From the NCBI GenBank assembly GCA_023653055.1, contig JAMNXR010000016.1:1-64000 (forward strand): a stretch of DNA of 64,000 nucleotides. The letters run 5' to 3'. Made by a program: the position numbers and the translations under genes. The stretch comes from Burkholderiaceae bacterium. GTDB taxonomy: Bacteria > Pseudomonadota > Gammaproteobacteria > Burkholderiales > Burkholderiaceae_B. Below, piece by piece: positions 51,828 to 60,797 of the stretch. Position 1 is the stretch's first letter; each line of letters starts with the position of its first letter. The notes beneath the pieces were generated by a model that had not been told where the DNA came from, did not search any database, and saw only the letters and a list, made by a program, of their open reading frames with translations.

Positions 51828-52325
51828 TTATTTCTCAGGCTTCTTTTTTGACGTTTTTTTCTTAGGCACTGCCAACATCGTAAAACGGCAACTTGGTGCC
51901 CCGCATCGACACGCGTACTGCGCCTTAAGCGTTTTAGTCAGCTTTTCATCGTCAATCACGAGGCCGTAATCGTAGTTCAGCTCTTCGCCGCGCTTGATAT
52001 CTCGCTTAGCAACGATGTGCACCCGCTTTCCACCTTTACCTTCACTACTCTCACAGTTTGGTTCGCAAGCGTGATTAATCCAACGCGCGTCATTCCCTTC
52101 GTCATTACCATCAATGACTTTGCCCGTACTGAGTGAAAAGAAAAAAGTGTGGAACGGATCATCAGGATTGGTGGGATGGCGGCGATCGGCCTCTTTCGCA
52201 CTAATCGTCTTGCCGCCGTATTCAATGATACGCGTGCCTTCAGGAATATTTCGCGCAGCAAAAACACCGTTACCATGCACCGTTGATCGCCTGACAATAT
52301 GCCAGGGCTTTTCAGTTGTTGTCAT
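51828..52325 (-). CDS. SET-domain protein (putative lysine methyltransferase)
   Basis: 165 residues, essentially one SET domain plus post-SET: STVHGNGVFAARNIPEGTRIIEYGG at the start, then NDARWINHACEPNCE, the core SAM and lysine-site motif, EELNYDYGLVI with the catalytic Tyr, and YACRCGAPSCR with post-SET zinc cysteines. The end is a short lysine tail (KKKTSKKKPEK). SET proteins methylate protein lysines in eukaryotes; bacterial ones are found in several groups, with targets largely unknown. Lies 18 bases after panB on the same strand. Confidence 0.9.
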   Translation of the reverse strand: MTTTEKPWHIVRRSTVHGNGVFAARNIPEGTRIIEYGGKTISAKEADRRHPTNPDDPFHTFFFSLSTGKVIDGNDEGNDARWINHACEPNCESSEGKGGKRVHIVAKRDIKRGEELNYDYGLVIDDEKLTKTLKAQYACRCGAPSCRFTMLAVPKKKTSKKKPEK

Positions 52326-52343
52326 TTTTCAAGCTTCAAAAAA

Positions 52344-53165
52344 TCAAGGTTTTTTAACACCAAAACAATGCTGAGCTTCGGGGAACTTGCCGCCGCGCAC
52401 TTCATCCGCATACTGTTGAACCGCATTACGCATCACCGTGTCGAGATCCGCATAACGCTTAACGAATTTAGGTACACGATTACCGCTTAGTCCGAGCATG
52501 TCATCTGTCACAAGGATCTGACCATCACATGCAGGAGAGGCACCAATACCAATCGTAGGAATATGGAGCTTCGCAGTGATATCCGCACCGAGTGCCTCCG
52601 TCACACCCTCAAGGACCACGCCAAAAGCGCCCGCTTTTTCGAGCGCCTGTGCATCCGCCAAAATACGCGCTGCAGCGTCCGGCGTTTTGCCTTGTGCCAA
52701 ATAGCCGCCCATCGTATTGACATATTGAGGCATCAACCCCACGTGCGCAAGCACGGGTATGCCTCGGCTGACGAGATACTCGACAGTCTCGGCCATCACC
52801 TCACCGCCCTCAAGCTTGACGGCATCAGCACCCTGACTCAACAAATAACCGGCGCTACGAAACGCCTGGCCCAACGACTCCTGATAACTACCAAACGGTA
52901 AGTCCGCTACGATGCAAGCACGTTTTGTTCCGCGCACAACCGCTGCCGTGTGATGCCCGATTTGCTCAAGTGAAATCGATAATGTATTGGGCAAACCATA
53001 CGCCACCATCGCCGTCGAATCACCGATCAAAATAAAATCGACATAATCATCAATCACGCGTGCAGTGGGCACACTATACGCCGTCAACGCGACAATCTTG
53101 CGCTGACCTTTACAAGCCAACAATTGTGGGACGGTCATCCGCTTGATATCTGTGTGCGTACTCAT
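52344..53165 (-). CDS. panB: 3-methyl-2-oxobutanoate hydroxymethyltransferase
   Basis: PanB adds a hydroxymethyl group from methylene-THF to 2-oxoisovalerate, the first step of pantothenate synthesis. 273 residues. Landmarks: VALTAYSVPTARVIDDYVD, ILIGDSTAMVAYGLPNTLS, VKLEGGEVMAETVEYLVSRG, VLAHVGLMPQYVN and IGIGASPACDGQILVTDDMLG. It shares the substrate 2-oxoisovalerate with leuA 2 kb away. Tail of its coding strand continues into the SET-domain gene. Confidence 0.96.
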   Translation of the reverse strand: MSTHTDIKRMTVPQLLACKGQRKIVALTAYSVPTARVIDDYVDFILIGDSTAMVAYGLPNTLSISLEQIGHHTAAVVRGTKRACIVADLPFGSYQESLGQAFRSAGYLLSQGADAVKLEGGEVMAETVEYLVSRGIPVLAHVGLMPQYVNTMGGYLAQGKTPDAAARILADAQALEKAGAFGVVLEGVTEALGADITAKLHIPTIGIGASPACDGQILVTDDMLGLSGNRVPKFVKRYADLDTVMRNAVQQYADEVRGGKFPEAQHCFGVKKP

Positions 53166-53178
53166 TTTCGTTTCCCAA

Positions 53179-55848
53179 TCATTCGTCTACAGCCACGTCA
53201 CTCGCAGACTTTTTTGTCGCTTTCTTAGCAACTTTTTTAACGGCTTTTTTTGCTGTCTTTTTTGCAGCAGTTTTAGTTGCTGCCTTTTTTACGGCCGTCT
53301 TTGTTGCTGTTTTAGTTGCAGTTTTTGTTGCCTTTTTAGCCGCCGTCTTCCCAGCTGTTTTAGTCGCTGATTTCGCAGGGGTCTTGCGTCCTGGCTTTTC
53401 TGGTCGCGCCTCAAACTCAAAGCTGACTTTTCCATCCTCGCCACGCGCCAGGTAGGCTTTAAATTTTCGATTAGTACGACTCGAAACAAAACCTTCCAGC
53501 AAATCCGTTTTACCGGTCTCTAACAGCTTGACCATTTGATCTGCGCCAATCTCTTGTTGCAAGATCACCTTGCCAGAGCGGAAATCGCAGTTACGTTCAG
53601 GCCCAACTGACTTTTCACAGATGTAACGCATGCCGTGCTCAAACACACGCGCCGAACATTTTGGACACGCGCCCAAAGGCGCATGTCCAGAAAAGTCTAC
53701 CGGCTCATTTGATTCTTCATCTCGCTGACCAAAATCAAATTCCAATTTTGAATCAGGATCCAGCTTCAAAATCGCAGCAAATGGACGACCCATTTTGCTG
53801 ATAAATCCCTGCATAGGTCCGATGCGCTTATCCGTAATCAGCGTTTCAACTTCCTCGGGCTCAAAGGTCCGTCCACCAGGGTGTTTGCCTATTGAAAAGT
53901 CACAACTCGTGCATGCGTAGCGACGGTAATTTTCTTTCACCACAGCGCCGCATTTTGGGCAAGGCGTCGTCAAGGTGACATAGTCACCAGGCACTGTATC
54001 GCGATCGTATTCTTTCGCGCGCTTCACAATGACTTGCGTCATTTGTGCAATTTCGCGCATGAACGCATCACGCTCAAGTTCACCTTGTTCTATCTGCTGT
54101 AACTTGTGCTCCCACTCGCCCGTGAGTTCTGGGGACGTCAGTTCCTTGACATCCAAACCGTTTAGCAAGGTCATTAACTGACGCGTCTTGGCTGTCGGGA
54201 CCAGATCGCGGCCTTCACGTCGTAAATAGGTTTCGTTGAGCAAGCCTTCAATAATAGAGGCTCGAGTCGCTGGCGTACCAAGACCGCGAGCAGCCATCGC
54301 CTGCGCAAATTCGTCATCATCCACAAGCTTGCCAGCATGCTCCATCGCCGACAACAAGGTGCCTTCGTTATAGCGTGCGGGTGGCTTAGTCACCAAGGCA
54401 ATCGCATTCACCTCTTCCGTGCGAACAGACTCGCCTTCCACCACGGCCACAAGCGTCTCATCGTCTTCCTGCGCTTCGCGACCATACACAGCCAACCATC
54501 CAGGCGAGACTAATACCTTACCTTCAGTTTTAAACTGGTGCGCTTGAACAGTCGTTGTACGCGTCGTCATCCGGTACTCAGCCGACGGGAAAAATATTGC
54601 CAAAAACCGCTTGACCACCAAGTCATATAACTTTGCTTCAGCTTCGCTCAGTTCTTTAGGAATTTGCAAAGTCGGAATAATTGCAAAGTGATCCGACACT
54701 TTTTTATTATCAAAAATTCTCTTGTTAGGCTTGACCCAACCATTTTTGCTGATCGTCTTAGCATGCGGAGCCAAGCTGCGTGTGACGCCACCACCCTCAG
54801 CGATACCATCAATCGTAGCGCGCACCGTATTGATATAGTCTTCGGGCAAATGCTTCGAGTCCGTACGCGGATAAGTCAGCGCTTTATGGCGCTCGTACAA
54901 GCTCTGTGCAAGTGACAAGGTTGCTTTGGCTGAAAAACCAAAGCGTCCGTTTGCTTCGCGCTGTAGCGACGTTAAGTCAAACAATGCCGGTGCGGCTTCT
55001 GTCTTGGGCTTAGCAACCTCAGTCACAACACCTGGTTGCGCTCGGCATGCGGCCACCACACTTTTTGCAGCAGCCTCTACCCACAATCGAGACTCATGCT
55101 TGCTGGGGTCTTCTGCATCTTTCTTAAACTGGGGATCAAACCACCGACCCTCATATAAACCCGCTGCCGCCACAAAGGTCGCCCGGACTTCCCAATAATT
55201 ACGTGGCTCAAAGCGTCGAATTTTTTCTTCGCGCTCAAATACGATTGCGAGCGTCGGTGTTTGTACACGCCCAACAGGCGTCTTGAAAAAACCACCATCT
55301 TTACTGTTAAAGGCCGTCATGGCTCGGGTGCCATTGATACCGACCAACCAGTCAGCCTCTGCACGTGAACGCGCAGCCGCCTCAAGAGGCTTCATTGTGG
55401 TGTCGGCACGAAGGTTTGCAAACGCCTCTTTAATGGCGTCTTGTGTCATCGACTGCAACCATAGGCGCTGCACAGGCTTTTTCTGGCCCGCGTATTGCTC
55501 AATGTAGCGAAAAATCAGTTCACCCTCTCGACCCGCGTCACACGCATTAATGAGTGCGCTTACGTCCTTGCGTTTGATCAAACGCACTAACATTTTCAAG
55601 CGTTCCGCAGATTTTTTATCGCTCGGATTCAACTCGAACTGAGGTGGAATCACCGGCAAGTGCGTAAAACTCCACTTTCCCTTGACCGGATCATTTGGGG
55701 CTACCAGACTTAACAGGTGACCGACGCTTGAGGACAAAACAAAATTGTCACTTTCAAAATAGTCGCCTTCACGCGTAAAGCCACCTAGTGCCCTGGAAAT
55801 ATCGAGGGCAACAGAAGGCTTCTCAGCAATAATTAGTGTCTTAGTCAT
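53179..55848 (-). CDS. topB: DNA topoisomerase III with lysine/alanine-rich C-terminal tail
   Basis: Type IA topoisomerase of 889 residues. TOPRIM domain (LIIAEKPSVALDISRAL, NACDAGREGELIFRY with acidic metal ligands), active-site Tyr in LTYPRTDSKHLPEDY (about residue 325), and two C-terminal zinc-finger-like modules (CPKCGAVVKENYRRYACTSC and CPKCSARVFEHGMRYIC). The last 70 or so residues are histone-H1-like repeats of KTA, KKA and KTAT blocks ending in KKSASDVAVDE. Such tails raise DNA affinity in other proteins. Situated between gluQ and panB. Confidence 0.95.
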   Translation of the reverse strand: MTKTLIIAEKPSVALDISRALGGFTREGDYFESDNFVLSSSVGHLLSLVAPNDPVKGKWSFTHLPVIPPQFELNPSDKKSAERLKMLVRLIKRKDVSALINACDAGREGELIFRYIEQYAGQKKPVQRLWLQSMTQDAIKEAFANLRADTTMKPLEAAARSRAEADWLVGINGTRAMTAFNSKDGGFFKTPVGRVQTPTLAIVFEREEKIRRFEPRNYWEVRATFVAAAGLYEGRWFDPQFKKDAEDPSKHESRLWVEAAAKSVVAACRAQPGVVTEVAKPKTEAAPALFDLTSLQREANGRFGFSAKATLSLAQSLYERHKALTYPRTDSKHLPEDYINTVRATIDGIAEGGGVTRSLAPHAKTISKNGWVKPNKRIFDNKKVSDHFAIIPTLQIPKELSEAEAKLYDLVVKRFLAIFFPSAEYRMTTRTTTVQAHQFKTEGKVLVSPGWLAVYGREAQEDDETLVAVVEGESVRTEEVNAIALVTKPPARYNEGTLLSAMEHAGKLVDDDEFAQAMAARGLGTPATRASIIEGLLNETYLRREGRDLVPTAKTRQLMTLLNGLDVKELTSPELTGEWEHKLQQIEQGELERDAFMREIAQMTQVIVKRAKEYDRDTVPGDYVTLTTPCPKCGAVVKENYRRYACTSCDFSIGKHPGGRTFEPEEVETLITDKRIGPMQGFISKMGRPFAAILKLDPDSKLEFDFGQRDEESNEPVDFSGHAPLGACPKCSARVFEHGMRYICEKSVGPERNCDFRSGKVILQQEIGADQMVKLLETGKTDLLEGFVSSRTNRKFKAYLARGEDGKVSFEFEARPEKPGRKTPAKSATKTAGKTAAKKATKTATKTATKTAVKKAATKTAAKKTAKKAVKKVAKKATKKSASDVAVDE

Positions 55849-55910
55849 TCTTTTCCAAATACGGCTCTAGTACTAAACGCGCTCAATCCAAGCGCTATTT
55901 TGACTTTAGT

Positions 55911-56864
55911 CTAGCGCGGATCATAAATGCGGCGATGAATGCCGTGCAAGTTAGCACGACTCAGGCCTTGCACCCAAACGGGGATCGCAGCGGACCAAAA
56001 CTGGCTTACGTCCCTAATTGGCAGGGGATCAAAGCCCAATGACAACCATGCACGCTGCAAAACGCCCAAAGGATCACTCAACTCTATTGCAGCCGCGCCA
56101 TTTTGTTTCGATAATTTTTGTCCTGCCTCATCCGTCACGAGTGGGACGTGCAAATATGTAGGTAGGGACAAGCCCAGTAATTTAAACAAAACGATCTGAC
56201 GTGCCGTACTGCTAAATAAATCCTCACCGCGCACCACATGCGTCACACCTTGATGCGCATCGTCCACCACCACAGCGAGTTGATACGCCCAAATCCCGTC
56301 GGCACGGCGCAAAACAAAATCGCCAACCGTTTGATCTACCTCCTGCGCCATAACGCCCAGCCAGCGATCTTGAAAGGTTGTCTGACCCTCCGGCACACGC
56401 AAGCGCCAAGAAAGCGCCTGACGCCCTTCTGGATGCCCTGAGCGACATGTACCGGGGTAGGGGCGCTCACCCTCCGGAAAGTATCCCTGCATGCGTAATA
56501 CGGAATCGGCGATCTCTCGGCGGGTACAACCACATGGATATGCGAGATTTAACGACAAAAGAGCATCAAAAGACTGCTGATAGGCACTTAATCGGCGCGA
56601 TTGATATAAAACCTCACCATCCCACCGCATCCCTAACGCCTGCAATTGTTGCAAAATTACCCGATCAGCATCATGGACATTTCGAGGAGCATCTAAATCC
56701 TCCATCCTCACCAACCAGGATCCTCCATGCGCGCAAGCGTCAAGATAGCTCGCCAGTGCGGCTACAACTGAACCTGCGTGGAGAGGCCCGCTCGGACTCG
56801 GCGCAAAGCGACCCACATAGGGGGATTGATCCGAGGGCTGGTCAGTGCAACAGACGGTCACCAT
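55911..56864 (-). CDS. gluQ: Glutamyl-Q tRNA(Asp) synthetase
   Basis: GluQ-RS attaches glutamate to queuosine at the wobble base of tRNA-Asp. 317 residues: a shortened glutamyl-tRNA synthetase lacking the anticodon-binding domain. [19 protein letters not shown] is the HIGH-like motif, [14 protein letters not shown] the KMSKS-like motif, and zinc cysteines lie in [10 protein letters not shown] and YPGTCRSG. It overlaps smg by 23 bases on the same strand, which argues for a later start; [15 protein letters not shown] may be partly untranslated. Confidence 0.92.
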   Translation of the reverse strand: MVTVCCTDQPSDQSPYVGRFAPSPSGPLHAGSVVAALASYLDACAHGGSWLVRMEDLDAPRNVHDADRVILQQLQALGMRWDGEVLYQSRRLSAYQQSFDALLSLNLAYPCGCTRREIADSVLRMQGYFPEGERPYPGTCRSGHPEGRQALSWRLRVPEGQTTFQDRWLGVMAQEVDQTVGDFVLRRADGIWAYQLAVVVDDAHQGVTHVVRGEDLFSSTARQIVLFKLLGLSLPTYLHVPLVTDEAGQKLSKQNGAAAIELSDPLGVLQRAWLSLGFDPLPIRDVSQFWSAAIPVWVQGLSRANLHGIHRRIYDPR

Positions 56865-57300
56865 CGTCGCGCAAAAGTTCTTCGAGAATCAAATGATCGA
56901 CCTCGGACTCCTGGCTCCACAACACCATCAATGCAATGATTTTGATCTTTTGCAGAGAAACTGGGCCGTCTGTCGTCGCCATGGCGCGGTCGATGACAAT
57001 TTCACGCAAGACAGGGGACAAGGCCTCCGTCGCCTCAAGGAACGTGATGAAGCCAATCGCTTGGGCACCAAGATGTTGCTGCTCCATCTCGGCGTACACG
57101 CGAAAACCATCTCCGGGCGTGTGCGCAAGTTCAACGCACTGTTCAGTCGTTTCGGCTAAGCCTACTAGCCAACCTAACGCCTCATCGATGTCCGTGTGCT
57201 CAAAGCCTGCGGCGGCAAGCCGCTTGGCCAATACATCCGCCGACGGACAGGCTTCGGGGGTGTAGTAGTTCTCAAACAAGTAAACCAGGATATCGAACAT
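56842..57300 (-). CDS. smg: Smg-family protein (DUF494)
   Basis: 152 residues, all-helical, opening [34 protein letters not shown], the typical Smg start. Function unknown; in many proteobacteria smg sits between dprA and topA/topB. Here topB is close by, beyond gluQ, but dprA is missing upstream, its place taken by a divergent metallo-hydrolase gene. Confidence 0.92.
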   Translation of the reverse strand: MFDILVYLFENYYTPEACPSADVLAKRLAAAGFEHTDIDEALGWLVGLAETTEQCVELAHTPGDGFRVYAEMEQQHLGAQAIGFITFLEATEALSPVLREIVIDRAMATTDGPVSLQKIKIIALMVLWSQESEVDHLILEELLRDDGDRLLH

Positions 57301-57324
57301 AGCAGCTACGGCTCCTGTTTTAAC

Positions 57325-57343
57325 AGGGGTCTGTCAGACCCCT
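57325..57343. repeat. 19-base palindrome upstream of smg
   Basis: AGGGGTCTG-T-CAGACCCCT, perfect 9-bp arms around one base. It lies 24 bases upstream of the smg start and 148 before the MBL gene. The tiny loop speaks for a protein-binding site or a leader hairpin with a few opened pairs. Confidence 0.4.
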
Positions 57344-57431
57344 CATGTGAAATAACTTTACCCTTAAACATAAAAAACAACAAATGTTATCTGCAATAAC
57401 CCTCAAACTGGGCCCATGGGTCTCATGACAG

Positions 57432-57447
57432 TTTACGTAAACGTAAA
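57432..57447. promoter_or_regulatory. LiuR-like operator TTTACGT-AA-ACGTAAA
   Basis: Perfect 7-2-7 inverted repeat, 44 bases before the ATG of the MBL hydrolase. From memory it resembles the sites assigned to the MerR-family regulator LiuR, which controls branched-chain amino acid breakdown in proteobacteria. A second partial copy (CGCGTAAACCGTCACGTTT) follows at 57460-57477. No MerR gene is in the window. Confidence 0.5.
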
Positions 57448-57491
57448 TTATGATGGTTCGCGTAAACCGTCACGTTTGGAGACAAAAAAAT

Positions 57492-58550
57492 ATGAATCCC
57501 CTCGAGCATCAGCTGCAATACCCCTTTGCAGACGCTATGCCGGGCCCCGGGCAATCTATTGAGCTCGCGCCGGGCGTGCGCTGGATTCGCATGCCACTGC
57601 CTTTTGCACTCGATCACATTAACCTCTGGCTCCTGCGCGACAAGATCGATGGCATTGAGGGCTGGACAATTGTCGACTGCGGTATCAGCCGAGACGAGGT
57701 TAAGGTGCTGTGGGAAGAGATCTTCTCCACTCAGCTAGAGGGTCTCCCGGTGCTTCGCGTCATCGTGACACATATGCATCCAGATCACGTTGGGTTAGCC
57801 AGCTGGTTATGTAAAAAGTGGAATGTGCCGTTATCCATGAGCATGACGGACTATACGACCGCCAAACTCTGGTCGCTCGGACAAAGCAACGGTGGCACAG
57901 GGGGTGAACGCGCAGCGCAACACTTGGGTCAACACGGCATGACAGATCCTGAGTCACTTGAACAAATCCGCGCCCGCGCGTCTTACTACCCAAGCCTCGT
58001 GCCAGACATGCCTGCTTCATACGCCCGACTTCTTGACGGACAAACCTTAAGTATCGGGGGGCATGTGTGGCAGGAAATTGTGGGTTATGGCCATGCGCCC
58101 GAACATATCGCGTTGTTCTGTCCGGATAAAAATGTCCTCATCTCTGGGGATATGGTGCTCCCGCGCATCTCTACCAATGTGAGCGTGTTCGATTACGAAC
58201 CGCTCGGCAATCCGCTGCCGCTCTACTTAAATTCCTTGAACAACTTTGATCATCTCCCTGTCGACACGCTCATTTTGCCCTCACACGGAAAGCCTTTTAA
58301 AGGGTTACACCAACGTATTGCGCAACAACAGGCGCATCACGCAGATCGGCTCGCCGAAGTACTTGAGGCTTGCGCCACCCCGCAATCGACCACCGATATC
58401 CTACCTGTCATGTTTAAACGTACGCTAGACTTACATCAAACAACGTTTGCAATGGGCGAAGCCCTTGCGCACCTTCATGCTTTATATTTTGAAGGCAAAC
58501 TCTCACGTGAAATCTGCGCGGATGGCATCATTCGTTTTGTCAGAAAATAA
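57492..58550 (+). CDS. Metallo-beta-lactamase-fold hydrolase
   Basis: 352 residues, cytosolic. Metal motif VTHMHPDHVGLASWL (about residue 100), later His in GYGHAPEHIALF, Asp in VLISGDMVLP and His in LILPSHGKPF; a C-terminal helical winged-helix-like part (TFAMGEALAHLHALYFEGKL) as in hydrolases of the lactamase_B/BLACT-WH type, some of which act on thioesters. ATG 57492 follows GGAG; an in-frame ATG at 57450 lies within the operator-like sequence and has no ribosome site. Product unknown. Confidence 0.88.
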   Translation: MNPLEHQLQYPFADAMPGPGQSIELAPGVRWIRMPLPFALDHINLWLLRDKIDGIEGWTIVDCGISRDEVKVLWEEIFSTQLEGLPVLRVIVTHMHPDHVGLASWLCKKWNVPLSMSMTDYTTAKLWSLGQSNGGTGGERAAQHLGQHGMTDPESLEQIRARASYYPSLVPDMPASYARLLDGQTLSIGGHVWQEIVGYGHAPEHIALFCPDKNVLISGDMVLPRISTNVSVFDYEPLGNPLPLYLNSLNNFDHLPVDTLILPSHGKPFKGLHQRIAQQQAHHADRLAEVLEACATPQSTTDILPVMFKRTLDLHQTTFAMGEALAHLHALYFEGKLSREICADGIIRFVRK

Positions 58551-58560
58551 AGGACCCGTC

Positions 58561-59748
58561 TTGACCACACATCATCTTGATACCCGATTACTCCATATCG
58601 GAAGCGCCCCTTTTGATCCAGAAACAGGCACTGCGCCCGTTAGCTTGCCTTCCATGCGTACCAGCACAGTTCGTTTCGAAAACTTAGCGGCACTCGATCG
58701 TGCGATGACGCGTCGACTCGCTGGGGAAAGGGCCATTACCTATGGTCGCTCAGGTATGGATACACATCGTGCCCTCGAAGATGTCTTTATGCAGCTCGAA
58801 GGCGGCACCTATTGCGTCCTTGCCCCCTCCGGCATGGCCGCGATCAACATCGCTTTTCTTGGTTTACTCAAAACAGGCGATCATGTCCTTGTCGCGGATT
58901 GCGTCTACGGTCCAGTTCGTAATCTTGATCGTGCGCTGCTCCAAGGTTTTGGGATTTCAGTCACCTACTTTTCTGCAGAACGCGACGATATCGCCCAGCT
59001 TGTTCAGCCTAATACCAAAATGATTTATGTCGAGTCTCCTGGCTCGTTACTTTACGAAATGCTGGATATGCCTGCACTCGCCGCTCAGGCAAAAGCGCAT
59101 GGCTTGATACTCGCGACCGATAACACCTGGGGTTCTGGTTATATCTACCGCCCCTTAATGCTCGGTGCGGACGTATCTATCGTAGCCGGCACCAAATATG
59201 TCGCCGGACATTCCGATGTCATGCTTGGTGCTGTCGTAGTCAAAGATCAGAAACTAGCCGCGCGTATTCACGCTGCCCAATACGCAATGGGTAATTCCGT
59301 CAGCGCCGACGACGCATGGCTCGCCTTACGCGGCGTGAAAACGATGGCTGTTCGCATGCCTCAACATGCCCGTCACGCACGCGAAGTCTGCGCCTTTCTG
59401 GATGCTCAGCCAGAAGTCCTTCAGATCTACCATCCCGCTTGGCATAAAGACGCAGGCCATGCGCTTTGGCAACGTGACTGCACAGGCTCCAACGGCATGT
59501 TATCCATTGAGCTCAATTGCACACCCGAAGCAGCCAAGCCTTTCGTAGACGCACTCGAACTATTTGGCATTGGTTTTTCTTGGGGCGGTTATGAAAGCCT
59601 GGTGCAGTGGGTCGAGCCCGGCACCCTGGCTTCGCACCAATACTGGAAACACCACGAGCATGCGTTGATTCGCCTACACATCGGCCTTGAGTCAGTCGAC
59701 GACTTGATTGCAGACCTTAAACAAGCCCTGGCGAAAATAAAAAAATAA
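58561..59748 (+). CDS. metC: Cystathionine beta-lyase
   Basis: PLP enzyme cleaving cystathionine to homocysteine, pyruvate and ammonia in methionine synthesis. 395 residues from TTG 58561, which has an AAAGGA ribosome site at 58549-58554; the open frame runs further up into the MBL gene. PLP-binding Lys in VAGTKYVAGHSDVM, RITYGRSG-like segment AITYGRSGMDTH, APSGMAAINIAF and ESPGSLLYEMLDMPAL are family motifs. Related gamma-lyases are possible but the SGMAAI and GHSDVMLG forms suit MetC. Ten bases after the MBL gene. Confidence 0.92.
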   Translation: MTTHHLDTRLLHIGSAPFDPETGTAPVSLPSMRTSTVRFENLAALDRAMTRRLAGERAITYGRSGMDTHRALEDVFMQLEGGTYCVLAPSGMAAINIAFLGLLKTGDHVLVADCVYGPVRNLDRALLQGFGISVTYFSAERDDIAQLVQPNTKMIYVESPGSLLYEMLDMPALAAQAKAHGLILATDNTWGSGYIYRPLMLGADVSIVAGTKYVAGHSDVMLGAVVVKDQKLAARIHAAQYAMGNSVSADDAWLALRGVKTMAVRMPQHARHAREVCAFLDAQPEVLQIYHPAWHKDAGHALWQRDCTGSNGMLSIELNCTPEAAKPFVDALELFGIGFSWGGYESLVQWVEPGTLASHQYWKHHEHALIRLHIGLESVDDLIADLKQALAKIKK

Positions 59749-59761
59749 CAGGAGTCCATGA

Positions 59762-60064
59762 ATGTCTAAAGATAAAGGCTATGTCTTTGTAGAACTTGAA
59801 GTGCACGACATGGACAACTTCAAAGCACACTACCAACCCAGATCAACGGCAGCCGTCGCCGCGTTCAATGGTCGTTTTGTCATGCGCGGTGGTGAAGTCA
59901 CGGTCAAATCAGGGCCAGAAGATGGGCGTCGACGCGTATTGTTAGAATTTGATCGTTACGAAGATGCGCTCGCGTTTTATGATTCGCCGCTCTACCAGGA
60001 GGCGAAACTGCATCGCGACAAATACGCACATGTCCACACGTTTTACATCATGCGTGGCACATAA
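59762..60064 (+). CDS. DUF1330 family protein
   Basis: 100 residues, a ferredoxin-like alpha/beta dimeric barrel protein (GYVFVELEVHDMDNFKAHYQP, FVMRGGEVTVKSG, VLLEFDRYEDALAFYDSPLYQEAK), matching DUF1330, whose function is unknown. Thirteen bases after metC with an AGGAG site, so very likely the last gene of the MBL-metC unit; a terminator follows at once. Confidence 0.9.
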   Translation: MSKDKGYVFVELEVHDMDNFKAHYQPRSTAAVAAFNGRFVMRGGEVTVKSGPEDGRRRVLLEFDRYEDALAFYDSPLYQEAKLHRDKYAHVHTFYIMRGT

Positions 60065-60093
60065 AAAAGCCACTACATTCCATAGTGACTTTT
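60065..60093. terminator. Bidirectional terminator between DUF1330 and dsbA genes
   Basis: AAAAG-C-CACTA (60065-60075), 7-base loop, TAGTG-A-CTTTT (60083-60093), one mismatch; T runs follow on the plus strand (four) and on the minus strand (six). A second perfect hairpin, AAAGTAAAAC / GTTTTACTTT (60109-60136), overlaps the dsbA stop codon. Confidence 0.7.
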
Positions 60094-60129
60094 AATCAGC
60101 TCGACGCGAAAGTAAAACTATTTACCGTT

Positions 60130-60768
60130 TTACTTTCCTCTGGCTTGACGAATCAAATCACTCGCCACATCCAAGGTCTGCTGGTAGCCACCCGCCTCTG
60201 AAGGCGAAGTCACAAAGCGTCCACCGACTGCCACGGACGGCGTGCCTTGAATCCGGTACGCCGTCACAAGCTGATCGGCGCGGTTCGCTTTGGATGAGAC
60301 ACCAAAAGATTCGTATGCCAGATCAAATTTTTCAGCATCCACACCTTGAGATCCAATCCAGCTCTTAATTTCTGCTTTCGTAAACAAGCGCTTTTTTTCC
60401 TGATGAATCGCAACAAAAACTTTTGGATGCACATCCAAACGATTTAATGCTTCAAGTGTGTAATACAAGCGTTGCAACGGTTTCATGCTGGCATTAAATG
60501 CAACAGGGACGCCACGAACCACCACATCGGCAGATTGCGCTTTGATCCACTTTTCAAATAAAGGCTCAATCGCTGCACAATGTCCGCAACCGTAAGAAAA
60601 AAACTCGAGCACTTCAATCTTGCCAGGCTCCGTTGCCTGCGCAGGCGTTAACTCGACATATTTCCCTTTCGCTGCTGGCCCGCCTTGTGAAAAGCTCGCT
60701 GCCGAAAAAAACATCGCTGTCGTCGCAAACAGGACCACAATCAAACGTGAAAAAATATTTTGTGTCAT
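60130..60768 (-). CDS. dsbA: Thiol:disulfide interchange protein DsbA
   Basis: Periplasmic oxidase that introduces disulfide bonds. 212 residues: signal peptide (LIVVLFATTAMFFSAASFSQGG), thioredoxin fold with active site YGCGHCAAIEP, CGHC instead of the enteric CPHC, and cis-Pro loop GTPSVAVGG. The insertion domain is helical (LYYTLEALNRLDVHPK). It follows the SPOR protein gene by 29 bases on the same strand. The periplasmic cytochromes of this window make such oxidative maturation relevant. Confidence 0.93.
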   Translation of the reverse strand: MTQNIFSRLIVVLFATTAMFFSAASFSQGGPAAKGKYVELTPAQATEPGKIEVLEFFSYGCGHCAAIEPLFEKWIKAQSADVVVRGVPVAFNASMKPLQRLYYTLEALNRLDVHPKVFVAIHQEKKRLFTKAEIKSWIGSQGVDAEKFDLAYESFGVSSKANRADQLVTAYRIQGTPSVAVGGRFVTSPSEAGGYQQTLDVASDLIRQARGK

Positions 60769-60797
60769 AGCAATTGATCCCTAGTAACTAAACTTGA

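Noticed and set aside
53179-53400. Short tandem repeats as a possible CRISPR or satellite
   Set aside because: They are in-frame codons of the lysine/alanine tail of topB, without spacers or conserved repeat length.
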